Below are positions 32,994 to 43,885 of a DNA stretch of 64,000 nt, in pieces (position 1 is the first letter of the stretch; each line of letters begins with the position of its first letter). The DNA is taken from the NCBI GenBank assembly GCA_037157565.1, contig JAZHRO010000039.1:48174001-48238000 (forward strand). Reading direction: 5' to 3'. The notes beneath the pieces were generated by a model. It searched no databases. It was given only the letters and a program-made list of their open reading frames with translations, and had not been told where the DNA came from. The DNA is from Thalassia testudinum. Lineage: Eukaryota > Streptophyta > Magnoliopsida > Alismatales > Hydrocharitaceae. The position numbers and the translations under genes were made by a program.

Positions 32994-33559
32994 GGAGGAA
33001 TTCCAAACGAGAAATGCACGTGTGTGATGTAATTGAAGAATGTCTTAGAATTTCCTCTTCTTTAGTAGTATGTACTCATCATTTATAATTTCCATATCTA
33101 ATATATGGGAATGTTATGGAGCCCATATGACATGGGAGCACAAGTTCGATGAGTATTTCTTATTCTATCTTTATATCTTGGCGATTTTTTGTACACTTCC
33201 ATAGCCTTTGCATCCTATTATTGATATTTCAGGGATGGAAACAACTCCTTATACAGGGGGAGACTAGTAGCACGGTCATAAATGCCTCTGCTATGAACCA
33301 TGCAGGCCTATTTTTGAGAAACAAAACCCAACAAATAAGGCACCTTTAGACCGTTTATTCTACATGTGCCTTTAGGGAAAGGAGGTAAGTGTCTACACTA
33401 CGACCTCCATCATCATCTTATGTTGTAAATGGGATTAACGTACTGCACTTAATTTATTGCATGCAGGGATGCAACTTGAAGCAACCTGCAAAATCATATT
33501 TTCCAAATTTTTCTTAAATGAAGGCTGAGCGCAACTTCATGAGCCTCTTTATGGTAAGC

Positions 33560-34360
33560 TAGAGGCAGCATGTTGCGGTCCCAAGAACACGGTGGTGTTA
33601 GAGTGACTTAAGTTTGAGTTGGCGAATATGAATGCAAAAGCTGATGACTTGGAGACAGAATGCGAGAATTTGTTGTCTCACATCGAAAACATCCATTTAA
33701 CTTAGTTCAAATGCCATATCTAAGCCTTTTACTTTAATCATTACATGTTAGTAGTGCAGCATATGAACGCTTAAGTTATCGGTATTTCTTTGTTATGTCT
33801 ATGGAGTACCATATTAGGAGAATGTAATATGCAGACTTCTATGCAACTATTACGAAATTATTGTTCCATTGTTGGGAAACTACATAAGAATCGTAGTTCT
33901 TGCATTAAATTTGTTTGCATATAGGCATATGTAGATCATGAGGAATGTTGACACATGGAAGGAGGTGCAATTGTGGACTTCCCTACGGGCTTGTCATTGA
34001 GGAAGATGGAAGAAGACTAAATGCAATCTTAGATAGGCTTTGCTATAAATTCCCTTATGGAAACAATATAAGATGTACCTTTCATTGCATTATTTAATTA
34101 TCTTATAGCACGTAACAATTAACTTTATTTTAGGGATGCGATTTTCGTAACTCTCATCTTCACTTCAAGCCTACTTCGAAATCACGGGAGGTAGAGTTAA
34201 ACTTTATTGCATGCATGTATTATGATGTATGCTATGAGCTCATAGAGGAGAAGAGGAAAAGGCTGGAATTGGAAGGGCAATACAATGCTTGCCAGGAATA
34301 TATTCTTACACTAAGTAGAAAGTACGATCTTTTGACTGATCATATGACGAAGAATCTGTA
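33560..34360 (+). pseudogene. Cys-rich (GRF-like) plus coiled-coil ORF remnant
   Basis: I do not recognise a specific gene. Two tandem-like modules are visible. The first (about 33573-33700) reads CCGPKNTVVLE then an E/L-rich helix (LANMNAKADDLETECENLL). The second starts CNCGLPYGLVIEEDGRR at 33966 and runs to about 34070. After a likely intron with an acceptor TTTTAG near 34134 it continues GCDFRNSHLHF, an acidic stretch, and a coiled-coil-like ELIEEKRKRLELEGQY...LTLSRKYDLL, ending at a TAG near 34360. The C-x-CG ... GRR ... GC-F pattern resembles GRF-type zinc fingers that recur in plant transposon-associated ORFs. Stops in module one make it a pseudogene. The GRF match is tentative. Confidence 0.4.
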
Positions 34361-34564
34361 GGATTTGCAAGAAGATTTGCCTTTGTATGCACCTATGGAG
34401 GATAACATGAACATTAGATGAGATAAATGCTCTCATCGCAATGCTACCATGTAACATATTTCATATCTTATATTTAAATGAATGTTGTCGTTACTTTGCA
34501 ACTACTTTTACCATGCCGATTACTCCAATTTTGTAAAAGTTCTGACAACTCTTCCAAATTAAAA

Positions 34565-35059
34565 ATGGCACCCAAGGTGTGGATTGAGGAAGAGGACGAA
34601 TGCCTTCTGAGGACTTTGAGGAACCTCAGATTTAATGGGAAGTTCACTCATAGTTCATTCACGATGAATGCCTGGTTCATCACTAAAGAATGCATGGAAT
34701 TTCATTTCGAGGAAGCAATGCAGTGCATCAAATTCAAAATCGATGGCAGTTTCTAAAAAATATCTACAGGTTGATCATGAATTTGTTGGGAGATCCTAGT
34801 TGGCAATGGAATGACGCATAGAATTTCATCGTTCCATCTGTTGCTATCCAGTGGGATTATGTATGATATCATCTACTCAAATTTTGTCACTTAAATCAAC
34901 TTCTTTTAAGGCTTTTAATTTCTTTTTATCTCGTAGGTTTGAGCGAAGTACAAAAGGTTGCATGATCGTTACTTTCCTTTCATGGGAATCTTCAATGACC
35001 TGATGGATTAGGGTTTCTGTAAAGATGTCCCTGCAAACTACATTGGGCCTTTCCTTCAT
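34565..35059 (+). pseudogene. Myb/SANT-like domain protein pseudogene (Harbinger-associated type)
   Basis: The ATG at 34565 opens MAPKVWIEEEDECLLRTL, the tryptophan/acidic first helix of the plant Myb/SANT-like (L10-interacting type) domain, followed by AWFITKECMEFHFEEA. After a frameshift the 'sgf-Wd' segment reads GDPSWQWNDA-NFIVPSVAIQWDYV (with an internal stop). A likely intron follows (GT near 34862, TCGTAG near 34937), then AKYKRLHDRYFPFMGIFNDLMD and CKDVPANYIGPF. The Trp expected before AKYKRL is a stop (TGA). In Harbinger elements such a protein binds DNA and recruits the transposase. The distance to the transposase remnant fits a decayed single element. Confidence 0.55.
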
Positions 35060-35519
35060 GTTCTCGTCTATGTCATATTCGTTACTATGTCTGTCGTTAC
35101 TTAATGTTGTTGTGTGTCGTTCTCATACTTCATGTATTAGCATTTTGTTTAGATCATAACCTATGGATATGTAACACACTATGTTTACCGCATGTTTTGT
35201 GCTTATCTGATATTATGGAATATATAATGTAGTCATTTTGTAAACTTTCTTATGTATGGTTATATTGGCTGCTTAGATATTTTTATATTTACTTCTTCTA
35301 AATTTCCTTTCTTATTTGAAATTTATTATTTCTTATTTACTAGATGAAGATAATTGAATGTCGATGTAATTTTCTTTACTACCAATTACATCTACAGGAT
35401 GCATTGCAATCAAAGTTTTTGAGATATAGGCAATGATGATAGCTTTAAACACTTGAAGGAAAAGATATTATACACTTGGATGATCTTGGTTTGGCTGCTT
35501 AGCGAGAAAATAAGGCAAC
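35060..35519. other. Unassigned A+T-rich stretch
   Basis: No motif is recognised between the Myb/SANT-like remnant and the truncated copia LTR. It may include lost parts of that LTR. Confidence 0.4.
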
Positions 35520-35743
35520 CCAAGGAAATGTGTTCACATGCATGCGTGATCCCCAACCTCACTTTTCACTCTTTGCTACATAAGTCAAGAGAGGTAAAAG
35601 TCTTTTACACCTATCAAGAGGTTTGTCTACTTCCAATATGAGATTAAAAACTGTCCCAAACCTCATTAATTTCAACATGAATTCCCACATCACCATATAA
35701 CAATTTTATTCCGAATGATGTAATTAGGCGCTCAAATCCAACA
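35520..35743 (-). mobile_element. 3' LTR fragment of copia element E
   Basis: It starts on the minus strand with TGTTGGATTTGAGCGCC at 35743. About 200 bp match the start of the 5' LTR (57663 leftward), including 'TTTCAACATGAATTC', 'CATATAACAATTTTATT' and 'TCTTTTACACCTATCAAGAGG' versus its counterpart. Similarity fades near 35520, so the LTR is truncated. The purine-rich GAATTTGTGAGAGAA before the start (minus strand) is the likely PPT. Confidence 0.75.
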
Positions 35744-35805
35744 TTCTCTCACAAATTCATCGTTGAAATTTAATGATAAATTCCTTCGCTACCACACTCT
35801 GCTTT

Positions 35806-38461
35806 TGTAACGACCCGATTCCCGAGTCCCTACGAGACATGAGAACTGGACCGACTCGACTAATCCCAAGACCTAGTCGTCCAACGAGGAAGTAACCAAA
35901 AGAGCAGTAAAATAAACCACATTCGACATGAAATATAACTAGCAGTAACAAAATACAGCAGAAAGAAAAAAAACTACTACAGCATGTACCACCACAACAG
36001 TAGAACAACATTTATAACATAACAAAACTGCGAGTAAAGAAAAGTACAGAGAGTAACAAAAATTACTCACTACAGTGGAACAAAGAGGGCACAAAAGAAC
36101 AGTGGTAACTCTACTGGACCCTACTCGGCCCAACGTCCTCTGCAGCCGCTGACCCTGGCTGCTCAACACCTAGTCCTGAAAAGTAACGAGTGTAACACGT
36201 CAGCGAAATGCTGAGTAGAGTGGCAGCTAAACTAAGGAAGCAGTAAAGTGTGCAGAAGCGATTTTATTTTATTTCTTCCTTTATTTACGTCTTTCTATTG
36301 TTTCACCATTTATCTATTTCTCAGATCCTTCACTTGATCTCGAATGTTCCTCGTGGGAACGATCTTGATTGCAGTCTTTTCCGAACAGTAGAAGCAACAC
36401 GTGGTGCTCTCCTGGTCGGGAGAGTCCCCCATGGTGATCCTACTCTCAGTCAACCACCCCAAGGTCACTGACAGACGTAACGGTGACTACGGCACGCGCG
36501 GTAAATGCACGGGTAGCTAACCCGCACTGGCACGTGGTCAGTCGTTTCCGTTAACGAGTGCACCCAAAGCACAGCACGGAACCAGTATAGGGCAGAGCCC
36601 TCTCAGTAACAGGGGTCCAACCCCTCCACAGTAACCAAACAGGGCCTTGCCCCTCCACAGTCCACGCACCCTCGCCTAACTACCCTGGTTTTCCCAGTGG
36701 GCCTAACAAGTCGGTGTAGGTGAGCTAGCAGAACCCCAGGGCCCGTGGGGTAGCTAGTACTCGCCCTACACTAGTAGCTCTCCTCGGTACTGCGTACACG
36801 AGGGCCAGCAAGTTGGTACAAAGTGGCCAGACCAAACCCCGGGTCCCTGGGGCGGCTAGCTCCTCTCTGCACTAAACAGGGGGATAGTCGCTCTCCTTGG
36901 TACTCCGTACTCAAGGGCCAGCTCACTTCCCCAATTCTATTCCATTCACTTTCCAGGGCTTCTTCTCCTAATTCCCCGTAGGGTTCCAGCTCTTTTAACT
37001 CAGCACATTCAGGTTTCACCTTTCCAGTTTCACGTTCATACAACCCATGTTCTCAATCATGTTCATTTATTCATAACAGGCAGCTATTAAACCAATTTAC
37101 AGGCAGCTATTATTTCCTTTCCACATTTTCCAAGACTGCAATATGTATATTCATTTCACTAGTTTTCCAGTCCTAGGATTCATGCCGTACCCTAGGATCT
37201 ATCATTCAATCTAGTTTTCCGGCCTTAGGATTCATGCAATACCCTAGGATCTATCATTCAATCTGGTTTCTCATTCCTAGGATTCATGCAATGCCCTAGG
37301 TTCTATTAATTGTTCCATAATTGTAACAAATTATGTTAATAATTTCTAAAGCCACTCTACCAGCTAGAAAGGAAGTAATGGGGGCGTGGTCGGAAATCCC
37401 GCGTGCCTCTGCAACCCCCGAGACTGCAATGGAACGGGGTCTTAACACAAGGATCAAACACAAGGAGTTTCTCAAAATAGTATATAATTACTGTAAACGG
37501 GTAGAGGATTTTATCCTGAAAAGAACGCAACTCGAAACGCGGAAAACGGACTCCGAACGGGCCCTAAACGGGTCGAAAACGACGAAACAGTCCAAAATCA
37601 GACGTCTGGAACCTCTTCCAGATGTCTTAAAAAGTGGTTCAGAGGATACCTTCGCTCTGTGTACTCTCTCAGACGTCTAGAAGCCTGCGGGGGTGTCTGG
37701 CCTAGTTCCCAGACGTCCGATGGTCACCCCGGACGTCTGGAAGTCCTTCCAGTCGTCTGGCACTGCGGCCAGACGTCTGATTCGCGTTGGATGCGAATCT
37801 CAAAACCTGCACGTACCCACTCCTCGTGCTCAGTACGGACGGTCGCAGAAAAGGAAGGAGGACAAAAATAACTTACTTACCAGACATCTGGACAGTCCTC
37901 CAGACGTCTTCACCGTCGTCTGGTTGGAAACCCAGACGTCTGATTCTGGAAAAATTTCCAGAATCAGAGCTCGACTCACCCTCCGTCCGCGACGCACGGC
38001 CGTGCCGCGCCTCGTCCGCCTGCTGCTCGAGCTGCAGCAGCCCTCCAGCGATGCTCCACGCCCGCGGCTCCCCCGTAGGCTGGCTCTAGCTGCCCCGGCG
38101 AGCTCGAGCCCTCACGGCTCCTCCCTCGCGTGACACCTCCTCCCGCTACTCGCCGCTGCCGCCGCTCGCTCGCACTCGCACTCCAGCTGGAAGAGGAAGA
38201 AGAAGGGAGCGGAGGAGATGAGAGTGAGGGAGAGGGCGAGGGATCTTTTTAAAGCCGCGTGGGGAGAGAGAGAGAGAGAGAGAGAACAGCGCCTGCGGAG
38301 GTGAGAGGGGAAGAAGAGCATCTGCAGGCCTGCGCGCACAGGCGCGCAGACGAAATCCACCGTGCCGCGAAAAATAAATCCCAGACGTCTGGAAGGGGTT
38401 CCAGACGTCTAGGCCAGCTCCCAGACGTCTTAAATGATGTTTTGAAGCTGCATTCGTAACA
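35806..38461 (-). mobile_element. Solo gypsy LTR D, 2,656 bp, minus strand
   Basis: Perfect target duplication GCTTT flanks it (35801-35805, 38462-38466). On the minus strand it runs from TGTTACGAATG at 38461 to GGGTCGTTACA at 35806 and matches the element 1 and 2 LTRs along its length. Minus-strand features: palindrome array (38380-38440 and 37590-37960), TATA-like CTTTAAAAA (about 38246-38254), leader hairpin GATTCTGGAAA / TTTCCAGAATC (37942-37965), tandem CCTAGG array (about 37160-37310), and the duplicated TGTGGAGGGG unit (about 36620-36665). It sits in the 3' region of copia element E. Confidence 0.9.
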
Positions 38462-38466
38462 GCTTT

Positions 38467-38920
38467 CAGCAAAGGTATCTTCCAGTTGGAACCCTTACCT
38501 GAGTCATCTACCTTCACCACCACAAGAATAAAGTGAAACTAGTCTTGAACTCTAAACCTTTGTTGTGGGGTATATAGTGATGACAATAGAATGAAGTTCT
38601 TGGTGATAATCTTTAGGGTTGGTGCTCTTAAGAACTATACACCATATCCTGTTTTCATGAGTGTAATCAGAAAAGACTCTATTCCCTTAACTGCGACCCA
38701 CAGTAACATTCACATAGGTGGTGTTCTCCAAGGATGCCCTACTCACATCCTACCATAAAGGCTTGAACCTATTCAGAGACTTTACTCTTCCTAAATTTGT
38801 AGCTTAAGGCATTCAAGCTTCTAGGGATTCGACTCATATGCAAAAGTATCTAACAATGAGTGCCAACCAGCTCCCCATACAACTTGTTACCACATTGAAC
38901 ATACTTTGTGGGATTTTCAC
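38467..38920 (-). other. Region between RNase H and PPT of copia element E
   Basis: On the minus strand this follows the RNase H stop and leads to the PPT beyond solo LTR D. It carries the phrase CAACTCAACCTAATTAAGTG just downstream of pol, as seen in several plant copia lineages. No further ORF is recognisable. Confidence 0.5.
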
Positions 38921-39639
38921 TTAATTAGGTTGAGTTGCTACTGTAAGTAAACTCTCAATGGGTTTCAGTCTCATCCCAAGCTTAGACTTAAGGACTAAAG
39001 ATCTATCAAGTCCTTTAGTAAGTGGATCTACTGTGTTATCCTTGGATCTTATAAATTTCAAAGCAATCACATCTTGAGACACTAAATCTCTTATAGACTT
39101 GAGTCTAATTTGGATGTGTCTTCTTATTTTCTGATTAAACTTTGAACTCTTAATCTTTGTTATACCAGTCATGCTGTTACAATGTAAAGATATTGCAGGA
39201 ATTGGCTTACCCACTATAAGAATTTCTAAAAGAAGTCCCTTTAGCTATTTAGCCTCAATTCCATTGGTATTTAAGGCACATAGCTTAGCTTCAAAGGTAG
39301 ATTGAGCTAAAATGGTCTGTTTTGGAACCACCAGGGGACTACATTGCCTCCAAGGGTAAAGACATACCCTGTAATACCATTGCTCCCAGAATCCTCCATT
39401 TGACCGGTCCAACTTGTATTACTATACCCTTTTAAAACTAAAGGATATTACCATAATGCAAATTAAGGGAAATAGTTCCCTTAAGTACCTGAGTATTCGG
39501 TTTAAGGTATCTCAATGAGTATGGTCAGGATAGCTTGTGTATCTGTTTAACTTAAACACGGAGAAAGAAATATTTGGTCTAGTACAGTTAACCAAATACA
39601 TCAAGCTTCCTATAATCTGTGAATATCTAAGTTGTGAAA
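38921..39639 (-). pseudogene. copia RT C-terminus and RNase H (element E)
   Basis: Reading the minus strand from 39639, shifted frames give IGSLMYLVNCTRPNISF and RYLKGTISL, the conserved end of copia RT and the connection. Then come a STSWTG-like stretch, GYVFTLGGNVV, and later an open frame (39214-38921) with HCNSMTGITKIKSSKFNQK and VIALKFIRSKDNTVDPLTKGL, the C-terminal RNase H signature (D...PLTK). Several stops and frameshifts are present. The upstream RT part lies at 52970 and beyond, separated by solo LTR H inserted with TSD CATGT. Confidence 0.8.
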
Positions 39640-40860
39640 CATGTTGTTCAAACCCGTGCTATTAAAGCCCTTTAAGATGTCTGGGACTTGGGTCAGACAT
39701 CTGGACACCTTCCCAGACGTTTGGAAATCAATTTTTGTCTGCGTACATCCTCGAGTCTGCGCCCATGCCGCACGCAGACTGTGCGCAGCCGCAATCCTTC
39801 TCTTTCTCTTCCCCTCGCCGAATTGCAGAACCCTGCCCCTCGCCTACTTATACCTCCTCCTCTCCCTCACGCCACCCCACTCCTATCCACCTTCTCCTTC
39901 CTCTAGCGAGAGTGAGAGCGGCGAGTGCAGCCAAGTGTAGCGGCGGAGAGGCGGAGCAATGAGAGAAGGGAAGAGAGGAGAGCGCGCGAGCCGTGAGAGA
40001 GCTCGCCGGAGAAGCTCACGGCCGGTCGGGCATGCGCAAGGCGGAGGGGTGTGTCGATGAGGTCCTCCCCGACACTGCTGTAGCTAGAGCAGCAGGCGAA
40101 CAAACGCAGTGCGGCCGCGTGCAGCACGAAGAAGACGAAGAAGCTTCTGGTTCTGGGATTTTTCCCAGAATCAAACATCTGGATCTACATCTAGACGACG
40201 CAGATGACGTTTGGAAGAAGCTCCAGACGACTGAGAGGTACGTCCTGCACCCTACACCTCCCTTTTGCGGATACAGCCATGCAGGCCGTTTTGCCAAGGC
40301 ACTACTCCGTGCCTTTTGAGAAGATTTTGCGTCGTGCGTGCAGGATTCGTTTCGGGAAGGCACGGGACATGCCCTCCCACACGGTTCAGATGTCTGGCGA
40401 GGCACCAGACGGCGGGGAGCGTCTCCAGACGTCCGGAGAGGTGATCGGACATCTGAAACTAGGTCCAGACGGTTCAGCAGGATCCCTGGACGTCTGAGGA
40501 GCAGCGCAAAGTGAGGTATGGTTCTGGACTCCTTTTAAGACGTCTGGAAGGTGTTCCATACGTCTGAATTGAATCAGGATTGTCATTTTTGACCCGTTTA
40601 GGGTTCGTGTGAGGTCCGATTTTCGCATTTAAGATTCTGTTCTTCTTCGTATAAGTTCCTCTAATTGTTGGAATGCTTTTATGATGTTCTGAGTGGTTTC
40701 TTGTGGTTGATCCTTGTGTTAGGATCTCGTTCCATTGCAGATTTAGGGGTTGCGGAGGCACGTGGACCTGTCGATCGAGCCCCAATCACTCATGGTTTTG
40801 CGAGTAGAGTGGCTTCCCCTAGTTTAATTACAAACATAAATGCACATATGGAATAAATGT

Positions 40861-41024
40861 TAGATCTTAGGGTGTGGCATGAATCCTAGGACTAGGAACA
40901 CTGGATTGAATGCTAGATCCTAAGGTGTGGCATGAATCATAGGACTAGAAACACTGGATTGAATGTTAGATCCTAGGGTGTGGCATGAATCCTAGGACTA
41001 GAAACACTGGATTGAATGCTAGAT
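40861..41024 (+). repeat. Tandem array of about 54-bp 'tagatcctagg' units
   Basis: Three units (starts about 40861, 40914, 40968) lie before the element 2 insertion and about two more after it (51412-51510). Each unit has the form TAGATCCTAGGGTGTGGC, then ATGAATCCTAGGAC, then an AACACTGGATTGAATG tail. The CCTAGG cores are palindromic. The same array occurs in every LTR of this family. Confidence 0.85.
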
Positions 41025-43703
41025 TGTTACGAACGCGCGGCTTCAGATGTCTTTTAAGACACCTGGGAGGTGGCCCAGACGTCTGGGATTCGGTTTTTTC
41101 GACACGAACGGTTTCGTCTACACGCCTGAGCACGCAGACCTGCGAGCGCATCTCTCTCACTCTTTTTCCCTCTCTCCTGCGGCAGCAGGCTGCGCCCTCT
41201 GTTCTCTCTCTCTCCTCCCCGCGCGGCTTTAAAACGCCACACCCCCTCCCTCACTCTCATCACCTCCGCCCCCTTCCTCTTCTCCTTCCAGCCGGTGCGC
41301 GAGAGCGAGCGCGAGTAAGCAGCGGCGGTGACAGCCGTGGCGGGTGCGGGAGGAGGTACTGCATGAGGGAGGAGGCGTCAGCCATGAGGGCTCGAGCCTG
41401 CCGGGGCAGCGGGAGCCGACCGGCGGGGGCGCAGCGGACGCGAGGTGATGCGGGAGGCCTGCTGCAGCTCGAGCAGCAGGCGGACGAGTCGCGGCGCGGC
41501 TGAGCGTCGCGAGCGGAGGGTGAGTTGCGCCCTGATTCTAGAATTTTCTCCAGAATCAGACGTCTGGAATTACAACCATACGGCGGGGAGGACGTCTGGA
41601 GGACTGTCCAGATGTCTGAAAGGTGAGTTATTCCATCTTTCTTCCTCTTCTTCGACTGACCGTACTAAGAGAGAGAGGAAATGGGTACGTGCAGGTTCTG
41701 AGATTCACATCCAACGCTAATCAGACGTCTGGTTGCAGTGCCAGACGACGGGAACGACTTCCAGACGTTCGGGGTGACCATTGGACGTCTGGGAACTAGG
41801 CCAGACGCCCCCGCAGGCTTCTAGACGTCTGAGAGACCACGTAGAGCAAGGGTAACCTCTGATCCACTTTTTAAGACGTCTGGAAGAGGTTCCAGACATC
41901 TGATTTTGCACTGTTTCGTCATTTTTGACCCGTTTAGGGCCCGTTCGGAGTCCGTTTTCCGCATTTCGAGTTGCGTGCTTTTCGGAATTAAATCCTCTAC
42001 CCGTCTACAGTAGCTATATACTGTTTTGAGGAACTCCTTGTGTTTGATCCTTGTGATAGGACCTCGTTCCGTTGCAGTCTCGGGGGTTGCGGAGGCACGC
42101 GGGATTCCCGACCACGCCCCCAGTACTCCTGTTGTAACCGGTAGAGTGGTTTTAAGTTTATTGGTATAATCTGTTAAATTATGGAACCATAAATAGCACC
42201 TAGGACATTGCATGAATCCTAGGAATGAGAAACTAGAATGAATGGTAGATCCTAGGGTGTTGCATGAATCCTAGGGCTGAAAAACTAGATTGTATGATAG
42301 ATCCTAGGGTTTGGTATGAATCTTAGGATGGGAAGAACTAGTGGAATATATGAATACTGCAGTCTTGGAAAATGTGGAAAGGAAATAATAGCTGCGTGTG
42401 AATTGAATTAATAGCTGCCTGCTATGAATAAATAAACGTGATTAAGAACATGGATTGTAAGAACGTGAAACTAGAAAGTGAAACCTGGATGTTCTGAGTT
42501 AAAAGATCTGGAACCCTACGGGGAATTAGGAGTGGAACTCTTGGAAAGAGAAAGGAATGGAACTGAGAAAGAAAGACGTGGTAGTGTGCTGTCTCTTGGG
42601 TACGTAGTACCAAGGGAAGTACCTGTACCTGTTTAGTGCAGAGCGGAGCCAGCCGCCCCAGGGACCCGGGGTTAGGACTGGCCACTTTGTACCGACTTGC
42701 TGCCCTCGCGTACGTAGTACTGAGGAGAGCTATTAGTGTAGGGAGGGCACTAGCTATCCCACGGGCCCCGGGGTTCTGCTAGCCTCCTACACCGACTTGT
42801 TAGGCCCACTAGGCAAACCAGGGTAGTCAGGAGAGGATGCGCGGACTGTGGAGGGGCAAGGCCCTTGTTTGGTTACTGTGGAGGGGTTGGACCCCTGTTA
42901 CTGAGAGGGCTCTGCCCTGTACTGGTTCCGTGCTGTGCTTTGGGCGCACCCGTTAACGGAAACGACTGACCGCGTGCCAGTGCAGGTTAGCTACCTGTAC
43001 GTTTATCGCGCGTGCCGTAGTCACCGTTACGCCTGTCCGTGACCTTGGGGTGGTTGACTGAGAGTAGGATCACCACGGCGGACTCTCCCGGCCAAGAGAG
43101 CACCACGTGCTACTTCTACTTTTTGGAAAAGACTGCAATCAAGATCGTTCCCACGAGGAACATTCGAGATCAAGTGAAGGATCTGAGAAATAGATAAATT
43201 TTGAAATAATAGAATGACGTAAATAAAGGAAGAAAGAAAATTAAAACAGCTACTATACACTTTACTGTTTCTTTAGTTTAGCTGCCACTCTACTCAACGT
43301 TTTGCTGACGTGTTGCACTCGTTACCTTTCAGGACCAGGTGTTGAGCAGCCAGGGTCAGCAGCTGTAGAGGACGCTGGGCCGAGTAGGGTCCAGTAGAGT
43401 TACCACTGTTCTCTTGTACCTCTTTTTGGTTCCACTGTAGTGAGTAGTTCTTGTTACCGCTGTACTTTTCTTTACCTACAGTTCATATTATGTTATGAAT
43501 GTTCTTCTACTGTTGTGGTTGTACATACTGTAGTGGTTTCTTTCCTTACTGCTGTATTTTCTTACTGTTAGTTATATTCATGTTGAATGTGGTTTATTTT
43601 ATTACTCTTTTGGTTACTTCCTCGTTGGACGACCAGGTCTTGGGATTAGTCGAGTCGGTCCAGTTCTCGTGTCTCGTAGGGACTCGGGAATCGGGTCGTT
43701 ACA
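41025..43703 (+). mobile_element. 5' LTR of element 2, 2,679 bp
   Basis: TGTTACGAACGCGCGG ... ATCGGGTCGTTACA. TATA-like TTTAAAA is at 41228-41234. The leader hairpin GATTCTAGA / TCCAGAATC (41534-41557) has one mismatch. AGACGTCTGG palindromes are at 41040-41090 and 41555-41900. A splice-donor-like AAAGGTGAGTT occurs at about 41620. The tandem CCTAGG array is at about 42186-42340 and the duplicated TGTGGAGGGG unit at about 42847-42900. Confidence 0.9.
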
Positions 43704-43706
43704 AGA

Positions 43707-43718
43707 TGGTATCAGAGC
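43707..43718 (+). other. Primer binding site, initiator Met-tRNA (element 2)
   Basis: TGGTATCAGAGC, three bases after the LTR end (ACA|AGA|TGG). It is the same site and spacing as in element 1. Confidence 0.92.
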
Positions 43719-43885
43719 AAGGTCGTCCCGAGAAGTGAATCAACTGACTGGAAAATAACCAATTCACATGTCTATAACTAGAGTAGCCACCACAACATAT
43801 CTTTTGACATGAACTCTTAGACGTTTTCGTTAGGTACTGTTCCGTATTGACGTATTTCGTTTTATTTCGCGTCTCCTTGTAGGAG

